Positions 15,465 through 23,907 of a stretch of 64,000 nt of DNA are shown here, in pieces. Source of the stretch: Shimia_B sp038527375 (lineage in GTDB: Bacteria > Pseudomonadota > Alphaproteobacteria > Rhodobacterales > Rhodobacteraceae); NCBI GenBank assembly GCA_038527375.1, contig JBCBFU010000011.1:7477-71476 (forward strand), given 5' to 3'. The translations under genes were made by a program, and so were the position numbers. The notes beneath the pieces were generated by a model. The model did no database searches and had not been told where the DNA came from. It was given only the letters and a program-made list of their open reading frames with translations. Numbering within the stretch: the first letter of the stretch is position 1; every line of letters begins with the position of its first letter.

Positions 15465-16214
15465 ATGACCGAGTTCTATGACACGCCGCAGGGGCGCCGA
15501 ATCGCCTACCGCAAGACGGAGGGTGCGGGCCCCGGCATCGTCTTTTTGGGTGGCTTCAAATCGGACATGGAGGGCACGAAGGCTATCCATCTCGAGGCGT
15601 GGTGTCAGGCCCAAGGCCGCGCCTTCCTGCGGTTCGACTATTCCGGCCACGGCCAATCCAGCGGCGCGTTTGAGGAGGGCAGCATCGGCGATTGGGCCGA
15701 GGATGCGCAGGCCGTGATCACCGCGTTGACCGACGGCCCGCAGATCCTGATCGGGTCGTCCATGGGTGGCTGGATCTCGCTTTTGACGATCAAAGCCATG
15801 CCGGAGAAGGTCGCGGGGCTGGTCACGATCGCGGCGGCGCCGGATTTCACCGAAGACGGCTTCTGGGCGTCGTTCTCGGAGGCGGAGCGCGCCACCCTGA
15901 TCTCCGAGGGGCAGGTCGCCTTGCCGTCGGATTACGGCGATCCCTACATCATCACGCGCCGCCTGATCGAAGAGGGGCGCGACGTGCTGGTCCTGCGCGA
16001 ACCGCTGCAACTTTCGATGCCCACGCGGTTCCTGCAGGGGACCGAGGATGAGGATGTCTCGGTCGCGACGGCCACCCGCCTGCTGGACCATGTGACGGGG
16101 GACGATATTCGGCTTGTCCTGCTGAAGGGGGCGGATCACCGATTTTCCGAGCCGGACGCGCTCAAGCTCATCGAAGATGCGACGAGCAACGTTTTGGAGG
16201 TTTTGGGGCGGTAG
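15465..16214 (+). CDS. Alpha/beta hydrolase (ABHD10-like)
   Basis: 249 residues of the alpha/beta hydrolase fold. The oxyanion region is FLGGFKSDM. The nucleophile elbow is GSSMGG (Ser99), with a likely acid in GTEDEDVS and His in GADHRF near residue 225. FDYSGHGQSSG is typical of palmitoyl-protein thioesterase/ABHD10-like bacterial proteins. It is cytoplasmic, as no signal peptide is seen. It is divergent from the ArsR-SRPBCC gene and shares its control region, so it may respond to the same ligand. The substrate is unknown. Confidence 0.82.
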   Translation: MTEFYDTPQGRRIAYRKTEGAGPGIVFLGGFKSDMEGTKAIHLEAWCQAQGRAFLRFDYSGHGQSSGAFEEGSIGDWAEDAQAVITALTDGPQILIGSSMGGWISLLTIKAMPEKVAGLVTIAAAPDFTEDGFWASFSEAERATLISEGQVALPSDYGDPYIITRRLIEEGRDVLVLREPLQLSMPTRFLQGTEDEDVSVATATRLLDHVTGDDIRLVLLKGADHRFSEPDALKLIEDATSNVLEVLGR

Positions 16215-16317
16215 GCTGCCTGAACCCAGGCTCCGCCATCTAAGAGACGTCACGTTTTCTTTGGCCTGCACGGCATCCCCCGGCTAGCCTGCGCCAAAAT
16301 AAGCGCGGGGAGGGAAC

Positions 16318-17667
16318 ATGGCGCTGTCGACGGGACAAAAGATCGGCTGGGGACTGGCCGATATGGGGATCGTGGTCTTTGTGATCATCAAGCAGCTTTT
16401 GGTGCTGGCCTTCCTGACAAGCTATCTGGGGATCGACGCGGCCACGGCAGGGGCGATTGCCACGGGCGTTCTGCTCTTTGACATGATCACGGACCCGGCC
16501 ATCGGGTATCTGAGCGACCGGACGCACACCCGCTGGGGCCGCCGCATCCCGTGGATGATCGCGGGTGCGGTCGTTCTGGCGCTGGGCACGTACCTGATGT
16601 TTGCGGTCCCGCCGGGGAACACGCCGGGGTTCAACGCGCTGTGGTTCACGGCCTTTTTCGTCCTGGCGACCGTGGGGTTCACCATGGTGTCGATCCCCTA
16701 TGGCGCGACGGCGGGTGAGATGACGCAGGACGCGCGCGAACGCTCTGCCATGGTGGCGTGGCGGATGGGCTTTGCCTCGGTGGGCATTCTCATCGGGGGC
16801 GCGCTGCTGCCCGCCCTTGCGGGCAACACGTTGGAAGGCCACGCGCGTGCGGCCCTGATCGTGGCGCCGATCATCATCGGGGCGATCTGGCTGAGCGTCT
16901 TCATCACCCGCAAGGCCCCGCGCATCGCGCTGCCATCGAGCGTGTCGCCCATCAAGATGATGGGATTGGTCGTAGGCAACAGGCCCTTTCTGCTCCTCGC
17001 GGTGCTTTACGGCGTGATGACATTCGCGGTGGCGTTGATCACAGCCGGTCTGGCCTTTGCCGTGCTCTACCTGATCCGCGACGCGGGCGGTACGCCGTTG
17101 TCCGGTCTGGCTGCGGGGTTGGGGGCCTTATCGCTGCTCTTGGGCATGTTCGTCTTTGGCTCGATCCTGAGCCAGATCGTCTGGGTGATCCTGTCGAACC
17201 GTGTGGGCAAGACCGTGGCCCTCGCTCTGGGGCTTGGGGCCTATATCGCGCTTCTGGTGGCGCTCTATCTTGCGCTGCCATCGACGAATATCACGGCGAT
17301 TGCGGGGCTGTTCCTGATCGCGGGCTTCACCAACGGATCGTATCAGCAGATCCCGTGGGCGATGTATCCCGACCTGATGGATGTGACCCGGCGCGAGACG
17401 GGCGAGGCAATCGAAGGCGCGTTTTCGGCGATCTGGCTCTTTGGTCAAAAGCTCGCCAATGCGCTGGCGCCTGGGGCGATGGGCCTGATCCTGTGGGCCT
17501 TTGGCTGGCAATCGACGACCGAGGGCCGGGTGGAGCAACCCGCGCAGGCGGTGGATGCGCTGCACTATGCGATGACGCTGGTGCCTGCGGCGATCTTTGT
17601 GGTGTCGATCCTGGCGCTGATTGCGATCTACCGGCCCATGGCCGCGCGTGTCGTGCCGCGCCCGTGA
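16318..17667 (+). CDS. MFS transporter, GPH/MelB-like sugar:cation type
   Basis: 449 residues with twelve hydrophobic segments. FDMITDPAIGYLSDRTHTRWGRRIPWM is the hallmark of the glycoside-pentoside-hexuronide:cation symporters (conserved Asp residues in helix 2 and RxGRRxP loop). QIPWAMYPDLMDVTRRETGE in the second half is the matching motif. It is probably an inner-membrane uptake system for a sugar or similar polar compound with Na+ or H+. The stop overlaps the next hydrolase gene (TGATG), so the two are co-expressed. Confidence 0.85.
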   Translation: MALSTGQKIGWGLADMGIVVFVIIKQLLVLAFLTSYLGIDAATAGAIATGVLLFDMITDPAIGYLSDRTHTRWGRRIPWMIAGAVVLALGTYLMFAVPPGNTPGFNALWFTAFFVLATVGFTMVSIPYGATAGEMTQDARERSAMVAWRMGFASVGILIGGALLPALAGNTLEGHARAALIVAPIIIGAIWLSVFITRKAPRIALPSSVSPIKMMGLVVGNRPFLLLAVLYGVMTFAVALITAGLAFAVLYLIRDAGGTPLSGLAAGLGALSLLLGMFVFGSILSQIVWVILSNRVGKTVALALGLGAYIALLVALYLALPSTNITAIAGLFLIAGFTNGSYQQIPWAMYPDLMDVTRRETGEAIEGAFSAIWLFGQKLANALAPGAMGLILWAFGWQSTTEGRVEQPAQAVDALHYAMTLVPAAIFVVSILALIAIYRPMAARVVPRP

Positions 17668-18554
17668 TGGCACGCGTGATGCGGGAGCCGCTTCCCACGG
17701 ATGCCGTTGATCTGGAGGCCCACCTGACGCGGGCCGAGGCGGGGGTTGCGCATCTAAGACCCGGGGCGGCCCGTCAGGTCGTTTGGGCCGCGACGCCGGG
17801 CGACGTTAGCGACGTTGCCGTGGTTTATGTGCACGGCTTTTCGGCCAGTGCTGCCGAAATCCGCCCGGTTCCGGATGCCGTGGCCGAGGCGTTGGGCGCG
17901 AACCTCTATTTCGCGCGGCTGACCGGGCATGGCACGGATGGCGATGACATGGGGCGCGCGCGTCTGCCCGATTGGCAGGCCGATGTGGCCGAGGCCATGG
18001 CCATCGGGCGGATGATCGGGCGCCGGGTGATCGTGATGGGCTGTTCGACCGGATGCCCGCTGATCTTGTCTGAGATGGCGCGCGATGATGCGGGTGTGGC
18101 GGGTGTCGTGTTCGTGTCGCCCAATATCGCGCTGGCCAATGGGGCGGTGCAGAAGTTGCTGCGGCTGCCCCTCGCGCGGCGTTGGGTGCCGTGGATCATG
18201 GGACGGCGGCGGTCGTTCGAGCCCGAGAGCCCGGCCCACGCGGCGGCGTGGACGGTCGAATATGACAGTCAGGCGGTCTTTACGATGATGGACGCCGTGC
18301 GTGCCGGCGAAGCCATTGATCCCGCCCAATTCGACGCGCCTTTGCTGATGATCGGCAATCCCGGTGACGGTGTCGTGTCGTGGCAGGCCGCTCAGGCCAT
18401 GGCCGCCCGCTGGGGCGGTCCGGTGGAAACCATGGAGGTCACAGGCGACAGTGGCGCCGATGCGCATGTGATTCTGGGGGACATCATGGCCCCGCGCAGC
18501 ACCAAGGCGGCCTTGCCGGGTATCCTTGCGTGGGTGAAATCCTTGGTTTCCTGA
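17667..18554 (+). CDS. Alpha/beta hydrolase (lysophospholipase/carboxylesterase-like)
   Basis: 295 residues starting at the ATG that overlaps the MFS stop. YVHGFSASAAEI (oxyanion loop, 54-65), LTGHGTDGDDM and the nucleophile elbow GCSTGC (Ser127) define an alpha/beta hydrolase. The acid is probably in GNPGDGVV and the His in DAHVIL. It is likely a cytoplasmic esterase acting on the product imported by the adjacent MFS protein, but the substrate is unknown. It is followed by the LacI-type operator of the next operon. Confidence 0.82.
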   Translation: MARVMREPLPTDAVDLEAHLTRAEAGVAHLRPGAARQVVWAATPGDVSDVAVVYVHGFSASAAEIRPVPDAVAEALGANLYFARLTGHGTDGDDMGRARLPDWQADVAEAMAIGRMIGRRVIVMGCSTGCPLILSEMARDDAGVAGVVFVSPNIALANGAVQKLLRLPLARRWVPWIMGRRRSFEPESPAHAAAWTVEYDSQAVFTMMDAVRAGEAIDPAQFDAPLLMIGNPGDGVVSWQAAQAMAARWGGPVETMEVTGDSGADAHVILGDIMAPRSTKAALPGILAWVKSLVS

Positions 18555-18567
18555 GGGCTGAAGCCCC

Positions 18568-18585
18568 TTTGCATACGTTTGCAAA
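18568..18585. promoter_or_regulatory. LacI-family operator upstream of the hisD-like operon
   Basis: The 18-base site TTTGCATACGTTTGCAAA is a palindrome with one mismatched pair and a central CG, the classic form of LacI/GalR-family operators. It lies 64 bases before the first gene of an operon that itself encodes a LacI regulator (22912-23907), so autoregulation is likely. Confidence 0.75.
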
Positions 18586-18591
18586 AACCGC

Positions 18592-18619
18592 TTGAGTGCG
18601 CGGTACTGACGGCTATGCT
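18592..18619 (+). promoter_or_regulatory. Candidate promoter of the hisD-like operon
   Basis: TTGAGT (18592-18597) and TATGCT (18614-18619) are separated by 16 bases, a plausible sigma-70 pair. It is just downstream of the LacI-type operator and upstream of AAAGGAGG at 18633-18640, the ribosome site of the first gene. Confidence 0.45.
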
Positions 18620-18649
18620 CTGGCGCGACAGCAAAGGAGGGTTGCGACC

Positions 18650-19975
18650 ATGGCCGAATATCTCAAACGCGGAAAGCCTGCCGAAGAGCGTGCCGAGGAT
18701 GACGCCAAGGTGCGCGGCATCGTCGAGGGCATCCTGGGCGATATCGAGAGCCGGGGCGATGCGGCGGTGCGCGATTTGTCGGCCAAGTTCGACGGCTACG
18801 AGCCGCAGGCGTTCCGGCTGACGGCCTCGGAGATCGAGGCGGCCATGCAAAAGGTCACCACGCGCGAGATGAACGATATCCGGTTTGCGCAGGATCAGAT
18901 CCGCAGCTTTGCCGAGGCGCAGAAGGCGTCGATGCACGATATCGAAGTCGAGACGATGCCGGGCGTGATCCTGGGCCACAAGAATATCCCTGTGAACTCG
19001 GTCGGGTGCTACGTGCCGGGCGGCAAGTTTCCCATGGTCGCCTCTGCCCACATGTCGGTTCTGACGGCCAAGGTCGCGGGGGTAAAGCGCATCGTGGCCT
19101 CGGCCCCGCCGGTGGACGGCGCGCCGCACCCTGCGATCGTGGCGGCTATGCACGAAGGCGGGGCGGATGAAATCCTTGTCCTTGGCGGCGTGCAGGCCGT
19201 GGGCGCGATGGCACTGGGCACCGAAAGCATCGCACCCGTCGATATGCTGGTGGGGCCGGGCAACGCGTTTGTGGCCGAAGCCAAACGGCAGCTTTTTGGC
19301 CGTGTGGGCATCGACCTTTTTGCCGGGCCGACCGAGACCTGTGTGATCGCGGACGAGACCGTCGATGGCGAGATGTGCGCGACGGACCTCCTTGGTCAGG
19401 CCGAGCACGGCTATAACTCGCCCGCCGTTTTGATCACGAACTCCCGCAAGCTGGCCGAGGACACGATGGCCGAGATCGAGCGCATTCTGGGCATCCTGCC
19501 TACGGCAGAGACCGCGCGGGTATCGTGGGAGGAGTATGGCGAGATCATCCTGTGCGACAGCTATGAGGAGATGCTGACGGTGAGCGAGGACATCGCGTCG
19601 GAGCATATCCAGGTGATGACCGATCGCGATGACTGGTTCCTTGAGAATATGACCTCCTACGGGGCGCTCTTCCTTGGCCCCCGCACGAACGTTGCCAATG
19701 GAGACAAGGTGATCGGGACCAACCACACGCTGCCCACCAAAAAGGCGGGGCGGTATACGGGCGGTCTGTGGGTCGGCAAGTTCATCAAGACGCATTCCTA
19801 CCAGAAGGTCTTGACCGATGAGGCGGCAACGCTGGTGGGCGAATATGGCTCGCGCCTGTGCATGCTCGAAGGTTTCGTCGGCCATGCCGAACAGTGCAAC
19901 GTGCGCGTGCGGCGCTATGGAGGGATAAATGTGCCCTATGGCGAGGGCGCGCCCTATCGGGATGCGGCGGAGTAG
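18650..19975 (+). CDS. HisD-family NAD-dependent dehydrogenase (catabolic paralog)
   Basis: 441 residues, homologous to histidinol dehydrogenase along its length. Zinc and catalytic residues are kept: Q250 and H253 (LLGQAEHGYNSP), E318 and H319 (ASEHIQ), D352 (NGDKVIGTNH) and H412 (FVGHAEQC). GCYVPGGKFPMVASAHM is the family signature. It is unlikely to be the biosynthetic HisD, because it leads an operon of an SDR, NTF2-like proteins and a LacI regulator with a LacI-type operator. Roseobacters carry HisD paralogs such as HpsN (sulfopropanediol dehydrogenase), so oxidation of an alcohol to an acid in a catabolic route is the best guess. Substrate unknown. Confidence 0.85.
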   Translation: MAEYLKRGKPAEERAEDDAKVRGIVEGILGDIESRGDAAVRDLSAKFDGYEPQAFRLTASEIEAAMQKVTTREMNDIRFAQDQIRSFAEAQKASMHDIEVETMPGVILGHKNIPVNSVGCYVPGGKFPMVASAHMSVLTAKVAGVKRIVASAPPVDGAPHPAIVAAMHEGGADEILVLGGVQAVGAMALGTESIAPVDMLVGPGNAFVAEAKRQLFGRVGIDLFAGPTETCVIADETVDGEMCATDLLGQAEHGYNSPAVLITNSRKLAEDTMAEIERILGILPTAETARVSWEEYGEIILCDSYEEMLTVSEDIASEHIQVMTDRDDWFLENMTSYGALFLGPRTNVANGDKVIGTNHTLPTKKAGRYTGGLWVGKFIKTHSYQKVLTDEAATLVGEYGSRLCMLEGFVGHAEQCNVRVRRYGGINVPYGEGAPYRDAAE

Positions 19976-19990
19976 CGTGGCCTGCGTGCT

Positions 19991-20047
19991 GGGGGCGCTG
20001 CCCCCGCGCATTCGGCGTTCCCCCGGAGTTTTTGAAGAAAGATGAAG
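19991..20047 (+). repeat. Dispersed Rhodobacterales-type intergenic element (copy D)
   Basis: A short hairpin GGGGGC-GCT-GCCCCC (19991-20005) is followed by a C-rich stretch and GGAGTTTTTGAAGAAAG (ending 20041) before GATGAAG. The hairpin plus T-run can terminate the hisD-like transcript, and the tail overlaps the ribosome-binding region of the next gene. Related copies are at 9407-9430 (minus), 29388-29410 and 37091-37113. Confidence 0.65.
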
Positions 20048-21025
20048 ATGGATTTGGCTGGGGCGAAGGCTGGTGTCGCGGAGTATGCAGCGGCGCTTTA
20101 TGACGTCGAGGCGGGGAGCCTCGGGATCGTGGAACGTGTGCTGGGTGCGGCCGTGTGCCGGATGCCCGAGCCGTTCGAGGCGCAAGGCGTGGGCGCAGGC
20201 GACGTGTTCGCCGGGCTTTTTGTGGCATGGCCCGATCTGGAGCGGCGCGTCTTTATCTCCATCGCGGGTCAAGACGATGATGGCGCGATCTGGGTCGGGC
20301 AGGCGGGCTACTACACCGGGACCTTTGCGGCGCCATGGTTGGACATCCGGGCCACCAACCGCACGGCGCATATGCGGTTTCACGAGTTCTTTCGCATGGA
20401 TGGCGACCGGGTGGTCGAGACGCAATTCGGATGGGACATTCCTGAGGTCATGATGCAGGCCGGGGTCTGGCCTCTTGCGCCGTCGCTGGGGCGCGAATGG
20501 CTGGTCCCGGGGCCTGCGACCTGTGACGGGTTGGGGCCCCATGGGGACGGGGGCGACGACGCCAAGGCGCTGATTCTTGATATGCTGGTGCATATGTCGC
20601 GTCACCCGCGTGAAGGCGGGCCCGAGGTCATGGAGATGGACCGGTTCTGGCACCCAAAGATGCATTGGTACGGGCCTGCGGGGATCGGCACGGCACGGGG
20701 CATCGAAGGGTTCCGCCGGCACCACCAGATCCCGTTTCTGGCCGCGATGCCGGATCGGGGATCGTACCGGGACAGGATGGGGTATCATTTCTTTGCCGAG
20801 GGCGATTTCGTGGGCGTCACGGGTTGGCCCAACATGAAGCAGACGCATTCCGATCCCGGTTGGTTGGGCCTGCCGCCCACGGGCAAGTTGATCACGCTGA
20901 AATCGCTGGATTTCTGGCGTGTTGAGAACGGGTTGATCCGCGAGAACTGGGTCTTGGTGGATCTCATCGACCTGTGCCAGCAGATCGGGATCGACGTGTT
21001 CGCGCGAATCCGGGAACTGGCATGA
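20048..21025 (+). CDS. Double NTF2/SnoaL-like domain protein
   Basis: 325 residues from the ATG at 20048. An ATG two codons earlier touches the GAAGAAAG ribosome site and is less likely. It holds two NTF2-like halves. The first ends near WPLAPSLGREWLVPG. The second (SnoaL-like) runs from MEMDRFWHPKMHWYGPAGIG to DFWRVENGLIRENWVLVDLIDL. The latter is the typical SnoaL end: a polyketide-cyclase or isomerase-like fold that binds a small hydrophobic or polar ligand. It lies in the LacI-controlled operon and has a distant double-domain counterpart at its end (23907-24854). The reaction is unknown. Confidence 0.8.
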   Translation: MDLAGAKAGVAEYAAALYDVEAGSLGIVERVLGAAVCRMPEPFEAQGVGAGDVFAGLFVAWPDLERRVFISIAGQDDDGAIWVGQAGYYTGTFAAPWLDIRATNRTAHMRFHEFFRMDGDRVVETQFGWDIPEVMMQAGVWPLAPSLGREWLVPGPATCDGLGPHGDGGDDAKALILDMLVHMSRHPREGGPEVMEMDRFWHPKMHWYGPAGIGTARGIEGFRRHHQIPFLAAMPDRGSYRDRMGYHFFAEGDFVGVTGWPNMKQTHSDPGWLGLPPTGKLITLKSLDFWRVENGLIRENWVLVDLIDLCQQIGIDVFARIRELA

Positions 21026-21070
21026 CCCCGAATGTTCCGTTAATGTTCCAGTTAGACAAGGAGATCTGAC

Positions 21071-21502
21071 ATGGAACAGCGCGTATCCCTCATCACTCTG
21101 GCTGTGGCCGATATGGAGGCCTCCGCGGCCTTTTACGAGGCGCTGGGCTGGCAGCGGGTCGAGAGCCAGGACGGCGTGATCGCCTTTGACCTGATCGGGT
21201 CGACGCTGGGCCTTTATCCCAAGGCGGCGCTGGCCAAGGAGGTGGGCGTCGCGCCTGAGCAAGTTGGCGGGTTTTCAGGCATCGTGTTGTCCTACAACGT
21301 CCGGGAGAAGGCAGATGTGGCACCCGTGCTGGCGGCGGCCGCCGCTGCAGGCGGGCGCGTAATCAACGAGGCCCAAGACGTGTTCTGGGGCGGGCATCAC
21401 GGGCATTTCGCCGATCTGGACGGACATATCTGGGAGGTCGCGCACAATCCGTTCTCGCCGCTGGGGCCAGATGGCGCGTTCCAGTGGAACGGTGTGGCGT
21501 GA
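21071..21502 (+). CDS. VOC-family protein
   Basis: 143 residues of the vicinal oxygen chelate fold. LITLAVADMEASAAFYEALGW starts the first beta-alpha-beta module, and FWGGHHGHFADLDGHIWEVAHN ends the second with the typical G-H-x-D-x-D-G-x-x-W-E motif (Glu metal ligand). The first metal His is not obvious (SLITLAV), so metal binding may be lost and the protein may only bind ligand. RBS AAGGAGAT precedes the start. The stop overlaps the next gene start by 3 bases (GTGA). Confidence 0.82.
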   Translation: MEQRVSLITLAVADMEASAAFYEALGWQRVESQDGVIAFDLIGSTLGLYPKAALAKEVGVAPEQVGGFSGIVLSYNVREKADVAPVLAAAAAAGGRVINEAQDVFWGGHHGHFADLDGHIWEVAHNPFSPLGPDGAFQWNGVA

Positions 21503-22155
21503 GGCAGCCGCGGTCGTTCCTCGCGCTGGAGGCGCTGGGGCGCGAGCGCCTGTCGCGGCATTTTGAGATGCGCAATTTTATGACCTCGGAGATTGCGAAT
21601 TTCCATCAGCTGCAGAACTTCCCCGGTGATCCGGATCTGGCGTTGGCCGCCGGGCGGGCGCTTGCGCAGCACTGCCTTGACCCTTTGGTCGAGACCTTCG
21701 GGCCGATCGACATCCGGTCGGGCTATCGCAGTCCGGAGATGAACCATTTTGGGGCGACGGTCGCCAAGCCGCAGAAATGCGCGCGCAATGAGGCCAATTA
21801 CGCCCATCACATCTGGGACGTGCGGGATGCCAAGGGGCGCATGGGGGCCTGTGTGAGCGTGGCGATCCCTTGGTTTGCCGCGCAGTACAACCGGGGCCGG
21901 GACTGGCGCGATCTGGCGTGGTGGCTCTTTGATCATCTGGAGTTTCAGGAGGTCTATTTCTTTCCCAAGAATGCGGCCTTCAACATCCATTGGCGCGAAG
22001 GGCACATGGCCCATCGCATCCTGTCTTATGCCACGCCCAAGGGTGTGCTGTACAAACCCGGGTTGACGCCCGATCCTGACCGGCGGCGGCGCTATGGGGA
22101 TTTCCCCGAGTTTCGCGGCATATCCTATCCACCCATCCCGGGAGAGAGCCCATGA
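21499..22155 (+). CDS. Peptidase M15-like hypothetical protein
   Basis: 218 residues from a GTG that overlaps the VOC stop. IDIRSGYRSPEMN (S-G-Y-R), NYAHHIWDVRDAKG (His and Asp about 7 apart) and a later WREGHMAHR (His) resemble the zinc site pattern of M15 D-Ala-D-Ala peptidases and related hydrolases. No signal peptide is seen, which is odd for a cell-wall peptidase. A cytoplasmic hydrolase working on another amide is therefore possible. It overlaps the SDR start (ATGA) and is clearly part of the same operon. Confidence 0.65.
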   Translation: MRQPRSFLALEALGRERLSRHFEMRNFMTSEIANFHQLQNFPGDPDLALAAGRALAQHCLDPLVETFGPIDIRSGYRSPEMNHFGATVAKPQKCARNEANYAHHIWDVRDAKGRMGACVSVAIPWFAAQYNRGRDWRDLAWWLFDHLEFQEVYFFPKNAAFNIHWREGHMAHRILSYATPKGVLYKPGLTPDPDRRRRYGDFPEFRGISYPPIPGESP

Positions 22156-22901
22156 CATTGCCCCGCACCCCTTCGTTCCGGTTGGACGGGAAACGCGCCT
22201 TTGTGCCCGGCGGCTCGCGCGGGATCGGGCTGGGCTGCGCGATGGCCTTGGCAGAGGCCGGCGCGCATGTGGTGATCGCGGCCCGGTCGCAAGGGCAGGT
22301 GGACGAGGCCGCGGAGGCGATCCGAGAGGCCGGGTATTCGGCGGAAGGCGTGGCGCTTGATGTCACCGACCTCGATGCGACGGCGGCGGCCATGGGGGAC
22401 CGGGTTGACGTGCTGTGCAATTCCGCCGGTGTCGCGCGCCATGGACCCGTGATGGAGACGACGCCCGAGGATTTTGATCTGGTGGTCAACCTGAACCTGC
22501 GGGCGGCCTATTTCATGGCGCAGATGGCGGCCAAGCGGATGCCTTCGGGTGGCTCGATCATCCAGATCAGTAGCCAGATGGGCCATATCAGCGGGGTGGA
22601 CCGCGCCGTCTATTCCGCGACCAAGCACGGGGTCGAGGGGATGACCAAGGGCATGGCGATCGAGTTCGGGCCGATGAACATCCGCGTCAACACGATCTGC
22701 CCGACCTTTATCAAGACGCCGCTGACCGAGGCCACGTTCCAGAACCCCGAGCGGGTGGCGTGGATCGAGGAGAAGATCAAGCTGGGCCGCATTGGCGAGA
22801 TCGAGGACATCATGGGGGCGGTGCAATTCCTCGCCTCGGACGCCTCGGCCATGGTGACGGGCACGGCGCTGATGGTGGATGGCGGGTGGACCGCCGGGTG
22901 A
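22152..22901 (+). CDS. Short-chain dehydrogenase/reductase
   Basis: 249 residues, classical SDR. The cofactor site is GGSRGIG (20-26), the structural motif CNSAG (89-93), and the catalytic set includes Ser near 140 (QISSQMG), Tyr154 and Lys158 (YSATK). The C-terminus FLASDASAMVTGTALMVDGGWTAG is typical. AARS after the second strand leaves NAD versus NADP open. It overlaps the M15-like gene. It is probably an alcohol-ketone step in the same catabolic route as the HisD-like enzyme. Confidence 0.88.
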   Translation: MTLPRTPSFRLDGKRAFVPGGSRGIGLGCAMALAEAGAHVVIAARSQGQVDEAAEAIREAGYSAEGVALDVTDLDATAAAMGDRVDVLCNSAGVARHGPVMETTPEDFDLVVNLNLRAAYFMAQMAAKRMPSGGSIIQISSQMGHISGVDRAVYSATKHGVEGMTKGMAIEFGPMNIRVNTICPTFIKTPLTEATFQNPERVAWIEEKIKLGRIGEIEDIMGAVQFLASDASAMVTGTALMVDGGWTAG

Positions 22902-22911
22902 GCGCGTTGCG

Positions 22912-23907
22912 ATGAAAAAGGTTACGTCGAGCGATGTGGCGCGGCTGGCCGGGGTCAGCCAATCGGCGGTGAGCCGGGTCTTTTCGGGTGCCTCGGCCAG
23001 CCCGGAGACCGCGCGCAAGGTGCGCGAGGCGGCGGCGGAGCTGGGATATAGGCCCAATGTCTTGGCGCGCAGCCTGATCACAGGGCGGTCCCGGATCATC
23101 GGCTTGGTGGTGGCCTATTTGGAGAACCCGTTTTACCCCGACGCGCTGGAGCGAATGTCGAAGGCGCTGCAGGCGCAGGGCTATCACACGTTGATCTTCA
23201 TGGCCTCTTGGTCGTCGGACGTGAACCGAGTGGTGCAGGAACTGCTGGATTACCAGGTCGACGGGATCATCGCGGCCTCGGTCGCGGTGTCGGATACGCT
23301 GGTGGACCGGTGCAAGTCCGCAGGCATCCCGGTGGTCCTGTTCAACCGGGGGCAGCCCGGGGGCGGGCTGACTCAGGTGACGTCGGACAACCGGGCGGGG
23401 GCGGCAGCCGTGGCGCGGCATCTGATTGCCGGGGGGCATGAGAGGATTGCCCATGTGGCAGGCTGGGATGGCTCGCAGACTGGGCGCGACCGGGCCGAGG
23501 GGTTTCTGGCTGCTATGGCGCAGGCGGGGCGCAGCCCGGTGGCGGTGGTGCCGGGGGATTATGATCGCGAAAAGGCGGCTGCGGCGGCCGAGCATCTTGT
23601 GGATGTTCATCGCGCGGACGCCATATTCGTGGGCAACGACCACATGGCATTTGGCGTGATCGACGCGCTGCGCTATCGGCGCGGGATGCGGATGGGCGAG
23701 GATGTGAGCATCGTGGGCTATGACGACGTGCCGATGGCGTGCTGGTCGTCCTATGACCTGACCACGATCCGCCAGCATTCGGGCCGCATGGTTGACGCTG
23801 CCGTGGGGCGGATGATGGCGATGATCGAAGGCGGTGATCACACCGCCCAGAGGATTGAAATTGACGGAACGCTGATCCAACGCGGGTCCAGCAGAAAAGA
23901 GGCGTGA
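22912..23907 (+). CDS. LacI-family transcriptional regulator
   Basis: 331 residues from the ATG at 22912. The N-terminal helix-turn-helix is SSDVARLAGVSQSAVSRVFSG, with a hinge around RPNVLARSLITGRSRIIG. The rest is the periplasmic-binding-like sensor domain (LVVAYLENPFYPDALERM, DVSIVGYDDVPMACW, TTIRQH). It probably represses the operon it lies in by binding the 18-base palindrome at 18568. The last gene of the operon overlaps its stop (TGATG). The inducer is not known. Confidence 0.92.
   Translation: MKKVTSSDVARLAGVSQSAVSRVFSGASASPETARKVREAAAELGYRPNVLARSLITGRSRIIGLVVAYLENPFYPDALERMSKALQAQGYHTLIFMASWSSDVNRVVQELLDYQVDGIIAASVAVSDTLVDRCKSAGIPVVLFNRGQPGGGLTQVTSDNRAGAAAVARHLIAGGHERIAHVAGWDGSQTGRDRAEGFLAAMAQAGRSPVAVVPGDYDREKAAAAAEHLVDVHRADAIFVGNDHMAFGVIDALRYRRGMRMGEDVSIVGYDDVPMACWSSYDLTTIRQHSGRMVDAAVGRMMAMIEGGDHTAQRIEIDGTLIQRGSSRKEA

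Noticed and set aside
18650..19975. Calling this gene biosynthetic hisD
   Set aside because: No other histidine genes are near, and operon content and LacI-type control point to catabolism.
18392..21262. A 956-codon minus-strand open frame across the hisD-like and NTF2-like genes
   Set aside because: Its His/Arg/Gly-rich text matches no domain, while the plus strand gives a HisD homolog with every active-site residue.
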